From: Deinococcus rhizophilus
GTDB taxonomy: Bacteria > Deinococcota > Deinococci > Deinococcales > Deinococcaceae
DNA length: 36,018 bases
Direction: 5' to 3'
Assembly: GCF_030271215.1 (NCBI RefSeq)
Contig: NZ_JASNGB010000011.1
Location: 1 to 36,018 of the forward strand
A program made the position numbers and the translations under genes. Below the pieces are notes generated by a model. That model saw only the letters and a list, made by a program, of their open reading frames with translations. It was not told the origin of the DNA and did no database searches. Below are positions 8,687-19,156 of the stretch, one piece after another (the stretch's first letter is position 1; the number at the start of each line of letters is the position of its first letter).

Positions 8687-10066
8687 GTGCGCCGCGTCCT
8701 TGCCCTGCTTCTGCTGCTTCCTCCCCTGGGGGCACTCTCGCGGGCGCAGGCCCCGCAGCCCACCCCGGCCGTTCACGTCAGGCTGACCCGCTCGCCGGGC
8801 CTGGGCGCGGAGGTGCGGCAGGCGTTGTCGGACCTGCCGCAGGGGGTGCGCCTCGGCCTGCTGGTCCGTGACCTGGACACGGGCGAGGTGCTGGAGGCGC
8901 GGGGCGAGGGCCTGTCCCTGATTCCCGCGAGCACGGTCAAGCTGGTCACGGCGGCGACGGTGCTGCTGGACCGGGGCGACGCGGGCTGGTGGAGCACCGA
9001 GCTGACGGTGCCCGCCGGGGAGCAGGGACAGGCGCGGGTCACGCACCTGACGCTGCGGGGTGGGGGCGATCCCACCTTCAGCGCCTCGGACGGCCCCAAC
9101 AGCCTGCGGGCGCTGGCGGGGCAGGCCCACGCCCGTGGGCTGCGTGAGGTCGGCGCGGTGCAACTGGACGGGGCGCGGCTCAACGCGGCGGCCTGGAACG
9201 GCCTCGTGCTGGGGGTCCCGATGACCGCCGTGCGCCTGACCGACTGGTCTGCCTCGCCCCCCGCGTCGGCGGCGCAGGCCCGCGCGTGGGCGGGTGCGGC
9301 TCTGGTCCGGGAACTGCGGCGGGCCGGGGTGCGGGTGCGCTCAGATGCGGTGGGGACGGCGCCCCGCTTCATCCCCCCCGTGCTGCCCCCCCGCCGGGAC
9401 GGGCAGGGCCGCGTGTTGCCGCCTGATTCCCTGATTCCCGTGGAGCTGCGGCCCGGGCAGGCGGTCGCCTCCGTCCGCAGTGCGCGGCCCTTCCGGGTGC
9501 TGGCGGATGTCCTGCGCCCCAGCGACAACCTGCGCTCGGAGGAACTGCTCGCCAGCCTCGCCACTCATCCAGGCACCCTGACGCGGGCGCTGGGGCGCGA
9601 GTGGGCGGCGCTCCAGGGGCTGGGGGTGGACATGACGGGCGTGGCCCTCGCGGACGGCAGCGGCCTGAGCCGCGAGAACCGCCTGACCGCGCGGGCGCTC
9701 GTCGACCTGCTGGACGCGCTGTATGACGTGCCCTACGTGCGCGGCACCCCACGGGCCGAGTTGCCGGGGCAGACCTACCGGGCGCGGCGCAACGCCTTTG
9801 CCGAGGCGTTGCCGCAGGCGGGCACCGGGGGGGACAGGGCGGGGCGGGGGGGCACGCTCGCGCTGCGGCTGCAGGGCCGTGGGCTGGACGTGCGGGCCAA
9901 GACGGGCACGTTGCCGGGGGTCTCGGCGCTGGCGGGGTACGTGACGGCCCGGAGTGGGCGGGTGCTGGGCTTCGCCCTGCTGATGAATGGGCCGCGTGAG
10001 ACGCCGATCCTGACCTTGCGGGCGGTGCAGGACGAGGTGGTGGCGGTGGTGGCGGGGCGGTACTGA
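8687..10066 (+). CDS. dacB: D-alanyl-D-alanine carboxypeptidase/endopeptidase, PBP4 type (peptidase S13)
   Basis: Predicted 459 aa from a GTG start. The N-terminus is a signal peptide ([21 protein letters not shown]) with probable cleavage near residue 21. The serine nucleophile motif SxxK is in [13 protein letters not shown], SxN is in [12 protein letters not shown], and KTG is in [15 protein letters not shown]. Between SxxK and SxN lies a large insertion domain ([15 protein letters not shown] region) typical of class C PBPs. It would trim peptidoglycan stem peptides or cross-links in the periplasm. Deinococcus peptidoglycan contains ornithine, so its natural substrate would be an ornithine-type stem. 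The opposing xseA ends about 200 bp away; no convincing terminator is seen in that gap. Confidence 0.92.
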   Translation: MRRVLALLLLLPPLGALSRAQAPQPTPAVHVRLTRSPGLGAEVRQALSDLPQGVRLGLLVRDLDTGEVLEARGEGLSLIPASTVKLVTAATVLLDRGDAGWWSTELTVPAGEQGQARVTHLTLRGGGDPTFSASDGPNSLRALAGQAHARGLREVGAVQLDGARLNAAAWNGLVLGVPMTAVRLTDWSASPPASAAQARAWAGAALVRELRRAGVRVRSDAVGTAPRFIPPVLPPRRDGQGRVLPPDSLIPVELRPGQAVASVRSARPFRVLADVLRPSDNLRSEELLASLATHPGTLTRALGREWAALQGLGVDMTGVALADGSGLSRENRLTARALVDLLDALYDVPYVRGTPRAELPGQTYRARRNAFAEALPQAGTGGDRAGRGGTLALRLQGRGLDVRAKTGTLPGVSALAGYVTARSGRVLGFALLMNGPRETPILTLRAVQDEVVAVVAGRY

Positions 10067-10262
10067 GGGTGGGGGAGGGCGGCGGGGCAGATGCGCCGAA
10101 CGGCTCGCCTGCCTGGAACGTGGGCTTGAGGGGCGGGGACATCGAGATCGGCTGACACAGGGAAAAGAGGGCTCTGGCAAGAGCAGAGCAGCGGCCACTC
10201 CCTCCCTCCTTGTGGGGGACTTGTATGAGCTGCTGGCAGAGGCTGGGAGGGGCGGGCGAAGC

Positions 10263-11468
10263 TCAGCCTCTTGCCTCTACGCTCACGCTCCCATCCGCAA
10301 ATTCCAGCGTCAGCCGCTCTCCCGGCCCGGCCCCCGCCGCCCGCGTCACGGGCCTTCCCGCCTCATCCCGCACCAGCGCGTAGCCCCGTGCCAGGGTCCG
10401 CTCGGGGGTCAGGCCCAGCGCCTGGCGCATCAGGGCGTCGGTGTCCAGGCGGGCGGCGTCGGCCTGACGGCGGGCTGCCGACAGCAGGCGGTCGCGGGTG
10501 CGGCGGGTGTCGGCCCCGGCGTTCACGAGGGCTTCCCGGCCGCAGGCGCGGATGCGGCGGGCGTCCTCCCCGGCCTGCGCCGCTGCCGCCGCCACCGTCC
10601 GCACGATCAGGGCGGCGGCCTTGCTGGGGGTGTCGGTGCGGGTGTGGGCCACCTCGTCGGGGAGGGTGTCGTCGCGGGCGTGGCCCAGGCCAGTAACCAC
10701 CGGAGCCGGAAAGGTCGCCAGCGCCCGCGCCACCGCGAGGTCGTTGAGCCACGCGAGGTCCGTCACCGCCCCGCCGCCGCGAATCACGACCAGCGCGTCC
10801 AGCGGCTCCTGATCGTGGGCGGCGCGGGCCTGGGCAATCGCCGCCGTCAGGCTCTCCGATGCCGCCGCCCCCTGAAAGGTCGCCTCCAGATACACGAAGT
10901 CCACCACACCCGCCGCCTCCAGCGCGTCCACCTCGCGCCGGAAGTCGCCCAGGCCCGCCGCCCCCTCGGGGCTGACGACCGCCACCCGCGCATAGTCGCT
11001 GGGCGCGGGGAGGGTGCGGTTCAGGGCGTAGACGCCCTCGCGCACCAGCGTCTCGCGCAGGGCGTCTTGCCGCAGGGCCGCGTCTCCCACGGTGAACTCG
11101 GGGGCCACGTCCAGCACGTTGAGAGAAAAGCCGTACTGCGCGTGGAATTCGGCGGTGCAAAACAGCAGCACCTTGAGTCCCGCCGTCAGGCCCCCGCCCC
11201 CGGTCGCCCGCCGGAACTTGCCCTCCAGCGCGTAGCGTTCGCGGGCCCACACGGTCGCGCGGCACTTGGCGACCTCCGCGCCGCCGCCAAATTGCACGAG
11301 GTCGAGGTAGAGATGGCGGCGGTCGGTGAGGCTGGCGATCTCTGCCCGCACCCACACGGCGCCCGGTACCCCCCGCGCGATCACCTGCTCGACGTAGCCC
11401 AGCACGTCCACGAGGTCGAGAAACTGCTCGGGTGGGCGGGCCGCGCCCTTCTTGCGGCGCCCCGTCAC
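10263..11468 (-). CDS. xseA: Exodeoxyribonuclease VII large subunit
   Basis: Predicted 401 aa, shorter than E. coli XseA (456 aa), mainly in the C-terminal coiled-coil region. The N-terminal OB fold (residues about 20-110) includes [20 protein letters not shown]. The catalytic core has [57 protein letters not shown] and TPSKAA. A GTG at 11468 is taken as the start; it follows the stop of a 49-codon ORF by 10 nt, with GGGG upstream. Together with XseB, which is not in the window, it degrades single-stranded DNA from both ends in repair and recombination. Confidence 0.92.
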   Translation of the reverse strand: MTGRRKKGAARPPEQFLDLVDVLGYVEQVIARGVPGAVWVRAEIASLTDRRHLYLDLVQFGGGAEVAKCRATVWARERYALEGKFRRATGGGGLTAGLKVLLFCTAEFHAQYGFSLNVLDVAPEFTVGDAALRQDALRETLVREGVYALNRTLPAPSDYARVAVVSPEGAAGLGDFRREVDALEAAGVVDFVYLEATFQGAAASESLTAAIAQARAAHDQEPLDALVVIRGGGAVTDLAWLNDLAVARALATFPAPVVTGLGHARDDTLPDEVAHTRTDTPSKAAALIVRTVAAAAAQAGEDARRIRACGREALVNAGADTRRTRDRLLSAARRQADAARLDTDALMRQALGLTPERTLARGYALVRDEAGRPVTRAAGAGPGERLTLEFADGSVSVEARG

Positions 11469-11478
11469 CGCCGCCCCA

Positions 11479-11628
11479 TCACAGTTGCCCCGTCACGAGC
11501 GCACCGTCACAGCCGCTCTCCCGGCAGACGAGACGGCCCAGGGCGGCGGCCCCCACCCCCAGCCTCACCCCGTACCGCGCTGCCGCGCCCACCGCCCCGC
11601 CTGCCATCACCCACAGCCATGCGCTCAC
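11479..11628 (-). CDS. Small ORF resembling the first helix of a CrcB/Fluc fluoride channel
   Basis: The predicted 49-aa product contains [15 protein letters not shown], which fits the GGxxGAxxRY signature of transmembrane helix 1 of CrcB/Fluc channels. The rest of a channel (about 125 aa in the family, including the conserved Asn-Gly-Phe helix) is missing: the frame stops 10 nt before xseA begins. It has its own TACCCT -10 box 6 nt upstream of the GTG at 11628, so it may still be expressed and could serve as a translated leader for xseA. It may be a truncated crcB remnant, a micro-membrane protein, or a chance ORF. Confidence 0.4.
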   Translation of the reverse strand: MSAWLWVMAGGAVGAAARYGVRLGVGAAALGRLVCRESGCDGALVTGQL

Positions 11629-11634
11629 GGCCCC

Positions 11635-11640
11635 AGGGTA
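11635..11640 (-). promoter_or_regulatory. Leaderless -10 box (TACCCT) for the CrcB-like ORF and xseA
   Basis: On the minus strand TACCCT ends 6 nt before GTG 11628. It sits where the -35 of the divergent corA promoter would fall. Confidence 0.6.
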
Positions 11641-11657
11641 CGCCGCCGCCGGGCGGG

Positions 11658-11663
11658 TAGTCT
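11658..11663 (+). promoter_or_regulatory. Leaderless -10 box (TAGTCT) for corA
   Basis: TAGTCT ends 7 nt before the ATG at 11671, and no Shine-Dalgarno sequence is visible. Confidence 0.65.
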
Positions 11664-11670
11664 GTCCGCC

Positions 11671-12585
11671 ATGATTCGCGCCCGCACCCTGAAAGGCCAC
11701 GACCTCGACTGGCAGGGCGAGGTGCGGGGCGTGTGGGTGGATGCCCAGGGGGTCACCCCGGAGGAACTCGCCCGGCTGCGCTCGGCCTTCGGCCTCAATC
11801 CGCTGGCGGTGGAGGACGTGCTGGAGCGCGGGCACTGGAGCCGCGCCGAGGTCTACCCCGAACACGCCTTTCTCACCCTGCGCTCCTACGCCCGCCCGGA
11901 GGAGGCCGACGAGTTCACCGAGCGGGTCAGCGTCTTCGTGTTTCCGGAGGCGGTCCTGACCATGGGCCACGCCCCCACCCGCGCCCTGGAGGCCGTCTGG
12001 GGGCTGCTGGGCCGCGAGAGCGTGAACACGCCGCCCGAGATCACCTACGAGCTGCTCGACCACACCGCCGACACCTTCTTCGCGCTGGCCGACACGCTGG
12101 AAACGCGCATCGACGCCCTGGAGGAGCGGGTCTTCACGAACGCGGGCGAGAACCCGGTCGGGGACGTCTTCGATCTCAAGCACCTGCTGGCCCACGCCCG
12201 GCGTCTGGCCTCGGACGCCCGCGAGGCGGTGGGCCTGCTGGCCCGGCACGCCGACGGCCCGCCCGCCGATCTGGTGCGCTACCGCGACGCCCAGGACTCG
12301 TTTGCCCGCGTGTCCGGGCGGCTCGACACCCTGCGCGACCACCTCACCAGCCTGCTCGACCTGCACCTCAACCTCCAGAGCCAGCGCATGAACGAGGTGA
12401 TGCGGACCCTGACCGCCGTGAGCGTGGTCTTCCTGCCGCTGACCTTTCTGGCGGGCGTGTGGGGCATGAACTTCGAACACATGCCCGAGCTGCCGCAGCC
12501 CTGGGGCTACGCGCTGGCGTGGGGCAGCTTCCTGCTGATCGGCGGACTGCTGGCCGCCTACTTCAAGCGGCGGGGGTGGTGGTGA
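11671..12585 (+). CDS. corA: CorA-family divalent metal transporter
   Basis: Predicted 304 aa. The large N-terminal cytosolic domain includes [21 protein letters not shown] long stalk helix follows ([17 protein letters not shown]). Two membrane helices lie at the C-terminus: one ending in the pore signature GVWGMNFE, with GMN at residues 265-267, and one covering [19 protein letters not shown]. The C-terminus is basic (KRRGWW), as usual for CorA. It forms a pentameric channel for Mg2+ and sometimes Co2+ or Ni2+ in the inner membrane. Magnesium or manganese handling is relevant to Deinococcus, but which metal this protein carries cannot be read from sequence. The next gene begins 30 bp downstream. 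Confidence 0.93.
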   Translation: MIRARTLKGHDLDWQGEVRGVWVDAQGVTPEELARLRSAFGLNPLAVEDVLERGHWSRAEVYPEHAFLTLRSYARPEEADEFTERVSVFVFPEAVLTMGHAPTRALEAVWGLLGRESVNTPPEITYELLDHTADTFFALADTLETRIDALEERVFTNAGENPVGDVFDLKHLLAHARRLASDAREAVGLLARHADGPPADLVRYRDAQDSFARVSGRLDTLRDHLTSLLDLHLNLQSQRMNEVMRTLTAVSVVFLPLTFLAGVWGMNFEHMPELPQPWGYALAWGSFLLIGGLLAAYFKRRGWW

Positions 12586-12615
12586 GCTGTCCTCCCCGCG
12601 TGCCACAGTCCGGGC

Positions 12616-13128
12616 ATGACGGTTCAGATTCGCCCACTGGGGCCCCAGGACACCGCCGCCTACTGGAACCTGCGTCTGGAAGCCCTCGAAGAGGCTCCGC
12701 TGGCCTTCGGCATGTCGGCCGGGGAACACCGGGGGACGACGCCGGAGGGCGAGGCCCGGCGACTTCTGGGGGGAACCGGCGAGGACTTCGTGCTGGGGGC
12801 CTTCCATGACGGGCAGCTCCGGGGCATGGTGGGCTTTGGCCGGAATTCCCGCCTGAAGATGCGGCACCGGGGCAGTGTCTGGGGCATGTACGTCGCGCCC
12901 GAGCTGCGGGGGCAGGGCACCGGACGGCAACTGATGCAGGCACTGATCGAACGGGTGAGGGACTCCCCCGGCCTCGACCGGCTGACGCTCTCGGTGACCA
13001 CCGAGCAGACCGCCGCCCGGCAGCTCTACCGCTCGCTGGGCTTCGAGGTCTTCGGGCTGGAGCGCGACGCGCTGAGGGTCGGGGGGCGCTCGGTGGACGA
13101 GGAGCACCTGGTCCTCGCCCTGCGTTGA
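12616..13128 (+). CDS. GNAT-family N-acetyltransferase
   Basis: Predicted 170 aa, a single GNAT domain. Motif A reads GMYVAPELRGQGTGRQLMQAL with the R/Q-x-x-G-x-G/A acetyl-CoA pyrophosphate loop. Motif B near the C-terminus is ARQLYRSLGFEVFGLERDAL. It would transfer an acetyl group from acetyl-CoA to an amine; the substrate is unknown. The start is the ATG at 12616, with a -10-like CACAGT 6 nt upstream and no Shine-Dalgarno sequence. It may also be co-transcribed with corA, 30 bp away. It converges on the MOSC gene with only 12 bp between the stops. Confidence 0.85.
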   Translation: MTVQIRPLGPQDTAAYWNLRLEALEEAPLAFGMSAGEHRGTTPEGEARRLLGGTGEDFVLGAFHDGQLRGMVGFGRNSRLKMRHRGSVWGMYVAPELRGQGTGRQLMQALIERVRDSPGLDRLTLSVTTEQTAARQLYRSLGFEVFGLERDALRVGGRSVDEEHLVLALR

Positions 13129-13140
13129 GGGTGGTGGGGG

Positions 13141-13698
13141 CTAAACCCGTTCCAGCGGTCGGTGAGGCTCCGGCGGCAGTTCTGCCCGCACGCTGTCGCC
13201 CGGACGCACCACGCCGCCCGTCAGCACGACCCCCATCACGCCTGCCTTGCGGACCAGCCCGCCGTGCTCGTCCCGCCCCAGCACCGCCGCGAGCAGGCCC
13301 GGCTGAAAGGCGTCGATCTGGCCGCAGGGGTTGCGCAGGCCCGTGACCTCCACCACCGCCTCCCCGCCCAGATGCAGCCGGGTGCCCGTCGGCAGGGTCA
13401 GCAGGTCCAGGCCGCGCGTGAGCACGTTCTCCCCCAGGTCGCCGGGCCGCACCGCGAAGCCCTGCCCGGCCAGCTCCTCCAGCAGTTCCGCGTGAATCAG
13501 GTGAACCTGCCGCCGGTTGGGCTGGTCCGGGTTCTGCGCCACCCGCGAGCGGTGCCGGACCGTGCGGCCCGCGTGCGCGTCGCCCTTCACGCCCAGCCCC
13601 GCGAGCAGGCGTACCTGCGGCTGCGGCACCTTGCTGAAGCCGTGGACCGGGCTGAGGTTGACCGCCGCCACCGCTCCCATCCAGGTGGGGCCGTTCAC
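13141..13698 (-). CDS. MOSC-domain protein
   Basis: Predicted 185 aa. Features of the MOSC domain include LGVKGDAHAG, the RQVHLIHAELLEEL helix, RPGDLGENVLTRGLDL and the conserved cysteine motif GLRNPCGQID (Cys125). MOSC domains occur in molybdenum-cofactor sulfurases and related YiiM/YuaD proteins, where the cysteine is thought to carry sulfur. The precise role of stand-alone members is mostly unknown. The GTG at 13698 overlaps the gcdH stop (GTGA), with GGGAG-type sequence upstream, indicating translational coupling. An ATG six codons downstream is an alternative start. Confidence 0.82.
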   Translation of the reverse strand: MNGPTWMGAVAAVNLSPVHGFSKVPQPQVRLLAGLGVKGDAHAGRTVRHRSRVAQNPDQPNRRQVHLIHAELLEELAGQGFAVRPGDLGENVLTRGLDLLTLPTGTRLHLGGEAVVEVTGLRNPCGQIDAFQPGLLAAVLGRDEHGGLVRKAGVMGVVLTGGVVRPGDSVRAELPPEPHRPLERV

Positions 13699-14855
13699 TC
13701 CAGCGCTCCCACTCCCGTCAGGTGCCGCCCCACGATCAACGTGTGGATGTCGTGGGTGCCCTCGTAGGTGTCCACCGTCTCCAGGTTGAGCATGTGCCGG
13801 ATGACCGGATACTCGGTCGTGATGCCGTTGCCGCCCAGCAACTCGCGGGCCAGCCGTGCCCCCCCCAGGGCCACCCGCACGTTGTTGCGTTTGGCGAGGC
13901 TGACCTGCGCGTAGTTCATGCGGCCCGCGTCCTTCAATTGCCCCAGCCGCCAGGCCAGCAGCAGCCCCGCCGAGTGGTCGGTCGCCATCCGGACCAGCTT
14001 GTCCTGCACGAGCTGCCGCCCCGCGATGGGCTTGCCGAAGGTCGTGCGGCTCCCCGCATAGTCCAGCGCCGTCTGGAGGACGGCCTCCAGCGCCCCCATC
14101 GCCCCCCACGCGATCCCGAAGCGGGCCGAGGTCAGGCACGAGAGGGGCGACTTCAGGCCCCCCGAGCCGGGCAGCAGGTTCTCCGCCGGAATGCGGCAGT
14201 CCTCCAGCACGATTTCCCCCGTCACCGAGGCCCGCAGGCTCATCTTCCGCCTGATCTCGGGAGCGTGGAAACCCGGCGCGTCGGTGGGGACGATAAAGCC
14301 GCGCACCACGCCCTCATCGTCCTTGGCCCACACCACCGCGAGGTCGGCGGCGGGGGAATTGGTGATCCACATCTTGCTGCCGTTCAGGACGTACCCGTTT
14401 CCGTCCCGCCGGGCGCGGGTCCGCATCGCGCCGGGGTCGGAGCCGCCGTCGGGCTCGGTGAGGCCGAAGCAGCCGATCAGCTCGCCCGACGCGAGGCCGG
14501 GCAGGTACTTCCGCTTCTGCTCCTCGGAGCCGTACTCGTGGATGGGAAACATCACCAGGCTGCCCTGCACGCTGGCCGCCGACCGCAGGCCGCTGTCCAC
14601 CCGCTCCAGCTCGTACATCATCGCGCCGTAGGCGCTGTAGCTCGTGCCCGCGCCGCCGTACGCCTCCGGGGTGGTCGGCCCCAGCAGGCCCATCGCCCCG
14701 AACTGCCGCATCACGTCGCGCACGGGCAGGGTGCCCGCGTCCCACCACTCGGCGATGTGCGGCATCAGTTCGGCATCGGCAAAGGCCCGCACGCTCTCGC
14801 GGATCAGTTTCTCGTCGGGGGAGAGGAGGTCGGAGACGGCGAATTCGTCGATCAT
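13695..14855 (-). CDS. gcdH: Glutaryl-CoA dehydrogenase-type acyl-CoA dehydrogenase
   Basis: Predicted 386 aa, full length for the family. FAD-binding segments are CFGLTEPDGGSDP and WITNSPAADL. Arg91 and Ser95 in LRSAASVQGSLV correspond to the pair that binds the glutaryl carboxylate in human GCDH (Arg94/Ser98). The catalytic base is Glu365 in TYEGTHDIHTLI. These separate it from ordinary straight-chain acyl-CoA dehydrogenases. It oxidises and decarboxylates glutaryl-CoA to crotonyl-CoA in lysine, tryptophan and benzoate breakdown, passing electrons to ETF. GGAG lies seven bases before the ATG at 14855. It is in a leftward operon with tatD upstream and the MOSC gene downstream. Confidence 0.92.
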   Translation of the reverse strand: MIDEFAVSDLLSPDEKLIRESVRAFADAELMPHIAEWWDAGTLPVRDVMRQFGAMGLLGPTTPEAYGGAGTSYSAYGAMMYELERVDSGLRSAASVQGSLVMFPIHEYGSEEQKRKYLPGLASGELIGCFGLTEPDGGSDPGAMRTRARRDGNGYVLNGSKMWITNSPAADLAVVWAKDDEGVVRGFIVPTDAPGFHAPEIRRKMSLRASVTGEIVLEDCRIPAENLLPGSGGLKSPLSCLTSARFGIAWGAMGALEAVLQTALDYAGSRTTFGKPIAGRQLVQDKLVRMATDHSAGLLLAWRLGQLKDAGRMNYAQVSLAKRNNVRVALGGARLARELLGGNGITTEYPVIRHMLNLETVDTYEGTHDIHTLIVGRHLTGVGALE

Positions 14856-14916
14856 GGGGGGCTCCAGGTGTGTGGCTCGTGGCGTGTGGGTTGTGGAGGA
14901 AGGGAACGGGCCGAGT

Positions 14917-15681
14917 CTACGCGCCGGGCAGCCAGTAGACGCGGCGGGCGTTGGCGTCGGTCACGCGCTCCAGCTCGGCGGGGTCCATCCCACGCAGCCC
15001 CGCGACGAATTCCAGCGTGTGGCGCACGTAGCCGGGGCGGTTGGGCTTGCCGCGTTTGGGGACCGGGGCCAGGAAGGGGGCGTCCGTCTCCAGCAGCAGG
15101 CGGTCCAGGGGCACCATGCGGGCGGCCTCCTGAATCTCGCGGGCCGTCTTGTAGGTCGTGTTCCCCGCGAAGCCGAAGTACGCGCCGCGCTCCATCCCAA
15201 AAGCCAGCAGCCCCGCGTGCCCGGAAAAGCAGTGCAGGATGACGGGTTGATCCGGCCACGCCGCGAGCACGTCCATCACCCCCCGGTGGGCCGAGTCCTG
15301 CCCGGCCTTGTCCCGCACGTGAATCACCAGCGGCTTGCCCACCCGCGCGGCGACGCCCAGTTGCCACTCGAAGGCGGAGAGCTGCCCTTGCCGCCGCGTG
15401 TCGTCCCAGTAGTCGTCCAGGCCGCTCTCGCCGATGCCCACCACCCGGGGATGCAGGGCGAGGGCTTCGAGGTCAGTGCGGGCGTCGGGCGAGTCGTCCT
15501 CAATGCTTGTCGGGTGCAGCCCCACCGTGGCCCACACGTCGGGGAACTGCTCGGCGAGCGCCACCGCCTTTCGCGCATGTTCCGGCCCCGCGCCGATGCA
15601 GACCATCCCGGTCAGGCCCAGTTCCCCCCGCGCCGAGGCGGGGTCGTCCATGTAGTCGAGGTGGCAGTGGGTGTCGATCAT
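14917..15681 (-). CDS. tatD: TatD-family metal-dependent hydrolase (DNase)
   Basis: Predicted 254 aa TIM-barrel protein. Metal-binding motifs appear in order: DTHCHLD at the N-terminus, GESGLD, VIHVRD, ILHCFSG and [10 protein letters not shown]. TatD enzymes are Mg-dependent 3'-5' exonucleases involved in DNA repair and fragmentation; some members act on RNA or D-amino-acid esters. The start is the ATG at 15681; a TTG two codons earlier is rejected because the TACCCT -10 box sits 7 nt before this ATG. It is divergent from the AIM24 gene (65 bp between starts). gcdH follows 61 bp downstream. Confidence 0.92.
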   Translation of the reverse strand: MIDTHCHLDYMDDPASARGELGLTGMVCIGAGPEHARKAVALAEQFPDVWATVGLHPTSIEDDSPDARTDLEALALHPRVVGIGESGLDDYWDDTRRQGQLSAFEWQLGVAARVGKPLVIHVRDKAGQDSAHRGVMDVLAAWPDQPVILHCFSGHAGLLAFGMERGAYFGFAGNTTYKTAREIQEAARMVPLDRLLLETDAPFLAPVPKRGKPNRPGYVRHTLEFVAGLRGMDPAELERVTDANARRVYWLPGA

Positions 15682-15688
15682 GCCCAAG

Positions 15689-15694
15689 AGGGTA
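15689..15694 (-). promoter_or_regulatory. Leaderless -10 box (TACCCT) for tatD
   Basis: On the minus strand TACCCT ends 7 nt before ATG 15681; it drives the tatD-gcdH-MOSC unit. Confidence 0.65.
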
Positions 15695-15735
15695 CGCGCT
15701 GGGGGCCACGGGGAACCTCCCCACCCGCCACGCCG

Positions 15736-15741
15736 TACCCT
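15736..15741 (+). promoter_or_regulatory. Leaderless -10 box (TACCCT) for the AIM24 gene
   Basis: TACCCT ends 5 nt before ATG 15747. It is back to back with the tatD promoter. Confidence 0.6.
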
Positions 15742-15746
15742 GCCCT

Positions 15747-16538
15747 ATGGACTACCGCCTCTTTCCCGAAGTCACCGAGGAACGCACCGCCGCTGGCCTG
15801 AAGCTGCAGGTCGTGGAGTACGAGGCCCGGCCCGCCTACCCGCCGCTGGAAGGCTACCTGGAGCCGGTCAACCGCCCGGCGCGGTCGCGGCAACTGGCGA
15901 TTCACACCGACGGGGCGGGGACCGTCACCCTGGAGCCGGGAGCGCTGCAGTACCTGCGCGGCGAGATCGAGATGGAAGCGACCCGCAGCGGGGGCGGCGG
16001 CCTCGGCGGGTTCCTGCGCGGGGCGGTCACGGCGGCGGCGAGCGGCGAGGGCCTCTACAAGACGGCCTACCGGGGCGCGGGCGTGATCTACACCGAACCC
16101 ACCGGGCTGCATTTCCTGCTGGACGAACTGACCGGCGAGGACCTGATCGTGGACGACGGGGCCTTTGTCGCCTGCGCGGGCGAGATTACCGTGGGGCGGC
16201 ACGTCAACGCCGGATTCGCGGCGGCGGTCGGCAGCGGCGAGGGCCGGGTGCAGCCCAAACTGTCGGGCCGGGGCCTCTTCGCCCTGCAAAGCCCGGTCCC
16301 GCCCGCCGAGTTCCAGGTGATCGACCTCCAGAACGAGACGCTGAAGGTGGACGGCAACCTCGTGCTGGCGTACACCGGGGGCCTGACCTTCAGCGTGGAG
16401 CGCAGCAGCCGGGGCCTGATGGGCAGCGGGCGCACGGGCGAGGGGTTCGTGCAGGCGTACCGGGGCAGCGGGCGGGTGTGGCTGACGCCCACGCTGCCGC
16501 TGTACCGTCCGGCGCTGCCCTCGGTGCTGCCGGGGTAA
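15747..16538 (+). CDS. AIM24-family protein
   Basis: Predicted 263 aa. The pattern of short glycine-rich beta strands fits the AIM24/TIGR00266 beta-helix family: [52 protein letters not shown] and the C-terminal [23 protein letters not shown]. Bacterial members have no settled function; the yeast namesake affects mitochondrial inner-membrane organisation. No signal peptide or membrane segment is present. It stands alone between the divergent tatD gene and the downstream LptC-like gene, which has its own promoter. Confidence 0.82.
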   Translation: MDYRLFPEVTEERTAAGLKLQVVEYEARPAYPPLEGYLEPVNRPARSRQLAIHTDGAGTVTLEPGALQYLRGEIEMEATRSGGGGLGGFLRGAVTAAASGEGLYKTAYRGAGVIYTEPTGLHFLLDELTGEDLIVDDGAFVACAGEITVGRHVNAGFAAAVGSGEGRVQPKLSGRGLFALQSPVPPAEFQVIDLQNETLKVDGNLVLAYTGGLTFSVERSSRGLMGSGRTGEGFVQAYRGSGRVWLTPTLPLYRPALPSVLPG

Positions 16539-16590
16539 GCGTCCTCACCCCCGTCAGGAGAATGCCACCACTCTCATGAGGGGAGGGCGC

Positions 16591-16596
16591 TAGAGT
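16591..16596 (+). promoter_or_regulatory. Leaderless -10 box (TAGAGT) for the Lpt-like operon
   Basis: TAGAGT ends 6 nt before GTG 16603; no Shine-Dalgarno sequence. Confidence 0.65.
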
Positions 16597-16602
16597 GCCC
16601 GC

Positions 16603-17210
16603 GTGCTGAGAACCGGGGTGTACGCGCTGATCGCGCTGGCGTTGTTCGCGCTGGTGTTCTCGCGGATGCCGTCCTCGGGGGCCGGGCCCGAGACGGGCGC
16701 ACGGCTGAGCGGGGTTGAGCTGAGCCTCTACCCGGCCCGCGATCCCGGGGCGGTGTGGCGCTTCTCGGCCGAGCGGGTGGTCAGCGATCCCCTGCGCGGG
16801 GAGACGCGCCTGACAGGTCTCTCGGACGGTGGGCGCTGGCTGACCCCGGTGGGCGGCGGTGACCCGGTCCTCGACGCCACGCTAGACGCCCCCGACCTCA
16901 CCATCGACGCGCAGGACAACCTGCTGACCCGTCAGGCGCGGGTCACGCTGGTGCAGCAGTGTGCCCAGATCGACCTGCGCGGCACCCGCGAGCGGCCCGT
17001 GCGGGTCGAGCAGGGGTCGGGCTTCAGCGCTCCGGTCGCCCAGGTCGATTCGCCCGCGCTGGAGGGCCGCATCACCGAGTTGCAGATGACCTTTGACTTC
17101 AACGTCCAGAACTCGGGCGAGGATTCCAACTTCCAGATTCCGCTGGACGCCACCGAGACCTGCGAGAACGGCAGACGCGTGCCGCTCGCGGCCACCACAG
17201 GAGAACCGAC

Positions 17211-17214
<4 letters not shown>
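16603..17214 (+). CDS. LptC-like membrane-anchored periplasmic protein
   Basis: Predicted 203 aa from a GTG start. One N-terminal membrane helix ([17 protein letters not shown]) is followed by a beta-rich periplasmic part with [33 protein letters not shown] and [19 protein letters not shown]. This mirrors the LptC/LptA jelly-roll repeats. Two cysteines (in VQQCAQID and TETCENGR) could form a disulfide. The assignment to LptC rests on topology, repeat style and its place before two OstA/LptA-like genes, so it is moderate. Its TGA overlaps the next ATG (17211-17214). In LPS bacteria LptC links the LptBFG transporter to the LptA bridge; here the cargo would have to be something other than LPS. 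Confidence 0.65.
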
Positions 17215-18095
<881 letters not shown>

Positions 18096-18109
18096 GGGAG
18101 CCTCAGGCC

Positions 18110-19129
18110 GTGCCCCGCCGCCCCCTGCTGCTGACGCTGACCCTGCTGCTGGGGGTGGCCCTTCCGGCCGTCACGCACGCGCAGGAGACGCCCCCCGCCG
18201 CGCCGCCCACCGGGAGCCCGCCCGCCGGGCCCCGGACCCCGGCCGCGCCGCCTGAGACGACCGAGCTGGGGGACACGGCGCCCCCCGCCGGGACCGAGAC
18301 CTCCAGCCTGGAACTCGTACGCCGGGGGGGCGACGGGCAGGAGCGGCGCATCCGCATCGTGCGGACGGGGACCGACGACACGACCGGGGTGTTCGTGATT
18401 TGCAGTCCCCTCGACGACGAGCCGGAAGGGTCCCCCAACGTGGCCGTCTTCTCCGAGTCGGGGTCGGGCGGCGTGCAGATCACCATCGACCAGAACCAGA
18501 TCCGGGTGCCCCTCGCCCTCGTGACCCAGCGTCCCGCCGCCGAGGGAGAGGGCAGTGATGGACGCATTGAGGCGAGTGCAGGCACGGCCCGCTTTCTGGA
18601 CGAGGTCCCCGAAGGTCAGACGGACCGTCTCACCCGTTGTGGGGTGGAGGCCACGCCCCAGCCCGCGCCCGACACCGTGCTCGTCACCCAGGGCCGCACC
18701 GAGCTCAGGGGCCAGAAGCTCGTCTACGACGAGACGGACGGCGTCGCCCGCATCGACGGCCCGATCACCTTCACCCGCCCCGGCGAGGACGGCCCACTGA
18801 CCGGCCAGAGCGAACGCATCGAGGTGGAGGTGGACACCGAGAAAACCGTGCTGATCGGCGCGGTGGTCCTGAACAGTCCCGACGGCCGCGTGAGCCGCGC
18901 CGCCCGCGTGGAGTACGACGACGGGGCCAACCTCGCCCGCCTGATCGGCAGTACCGAGCAGCCCGCCGAGAGCTCCCTGCGCGGGGACGTGCTGCGGGCC
19001 GGAGAGCTGCTGTACGACCTCGAACGCAACGAGGTGGTCGCCCGCGCCCCGGAGGGCGGCACCATCACCGGGGAGTTTCAGGACGGCGAGGAAACCTCTG
19101 CCCCCACGACAGCACCCCGCACCCCGTAG
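18110..19129 (+). CDS. Second OstA/LptA-like exported protein with a Pro-rich linker
   Basis: Predicted 339 aa from a GTG with GGGAG about ten bases upstream. The signal peptide ends near THAQ (residue about 24). A Pro/Ala/Thr-rich linker (residues about 26-65) follows. Two beta-rich regions come next: a first with [18 protein letters not shown] and [15 protein letters not shown], and a C-terminal OstA-like part with [39 protein letters not shown] and [16 protein letters not shown]. It ends with a short Thr/Pro tail. It is the third gene of the LptC-like/LptA-like unit, 14 bp after its predecessor. A paralogue of the second gene with a flexible tether is the simplest reading; the function is inferred. 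Confidence 0.7.
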   Translation: MPRRPLLLTLTLLLGVALPAVTHAQETPPAAPPTGSPPAGPRTPAAPPETTELGDTAPPAGTETSSLELVRRGGDGQERRIRIVRTGTDDTTGVFVICSPLDDEPEGSPNVAVFSESGSGGVQITIDQNQIRVPLALVTQRPAAEGEGSDGRIEASAGTARFLDEVPEGQTDRLTRCGVEATPQPAPDTVLVTQGRTELRGQKLVYDETDGVARIDGPITFTRPGEDGPLTGQSERIEVEVDTEKTVLIGAVVLNSPDGRVSRAARVEYDDGANLARLIGSTEQPAESSLRGDVLRAGELLYDLERNEVVARAPEGGTITGEFQDGEETSAPTTAPRTP

Positions 19130-19134
19130 GTCCC

Positions 19135-19153
19135 AGCCCCCCGAGCGGGGGCT
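19135..19153. terminator. Hairpin at the end of the Lpt-like operon
   Basis: AGCCCCC (19135-19141) pairs with GGGGGCT (19147-19153) around a 5-nt loop, followed by a short T-containing stretch. It lies in the 27-bp gap between the convergent Lpt-like and hydrolase genes and could serve both directions. Confidence 0.5.
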
Positions 19154-19156
19154 TGT

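Noticed and set aside
13722..15242. 506-codon open frame on the plus strand across gcdH and tatD
   Set aside because: Composition is His/Arg/Gly-rich shadow coding; gcdH and tatD motifs are complete on the minus strand.
15682..15687. TTG start two codons upstream for tatD
   Set aside because: It lies between the -10 box and the ATG at 15681; the predicted transcript starts at the ATG.
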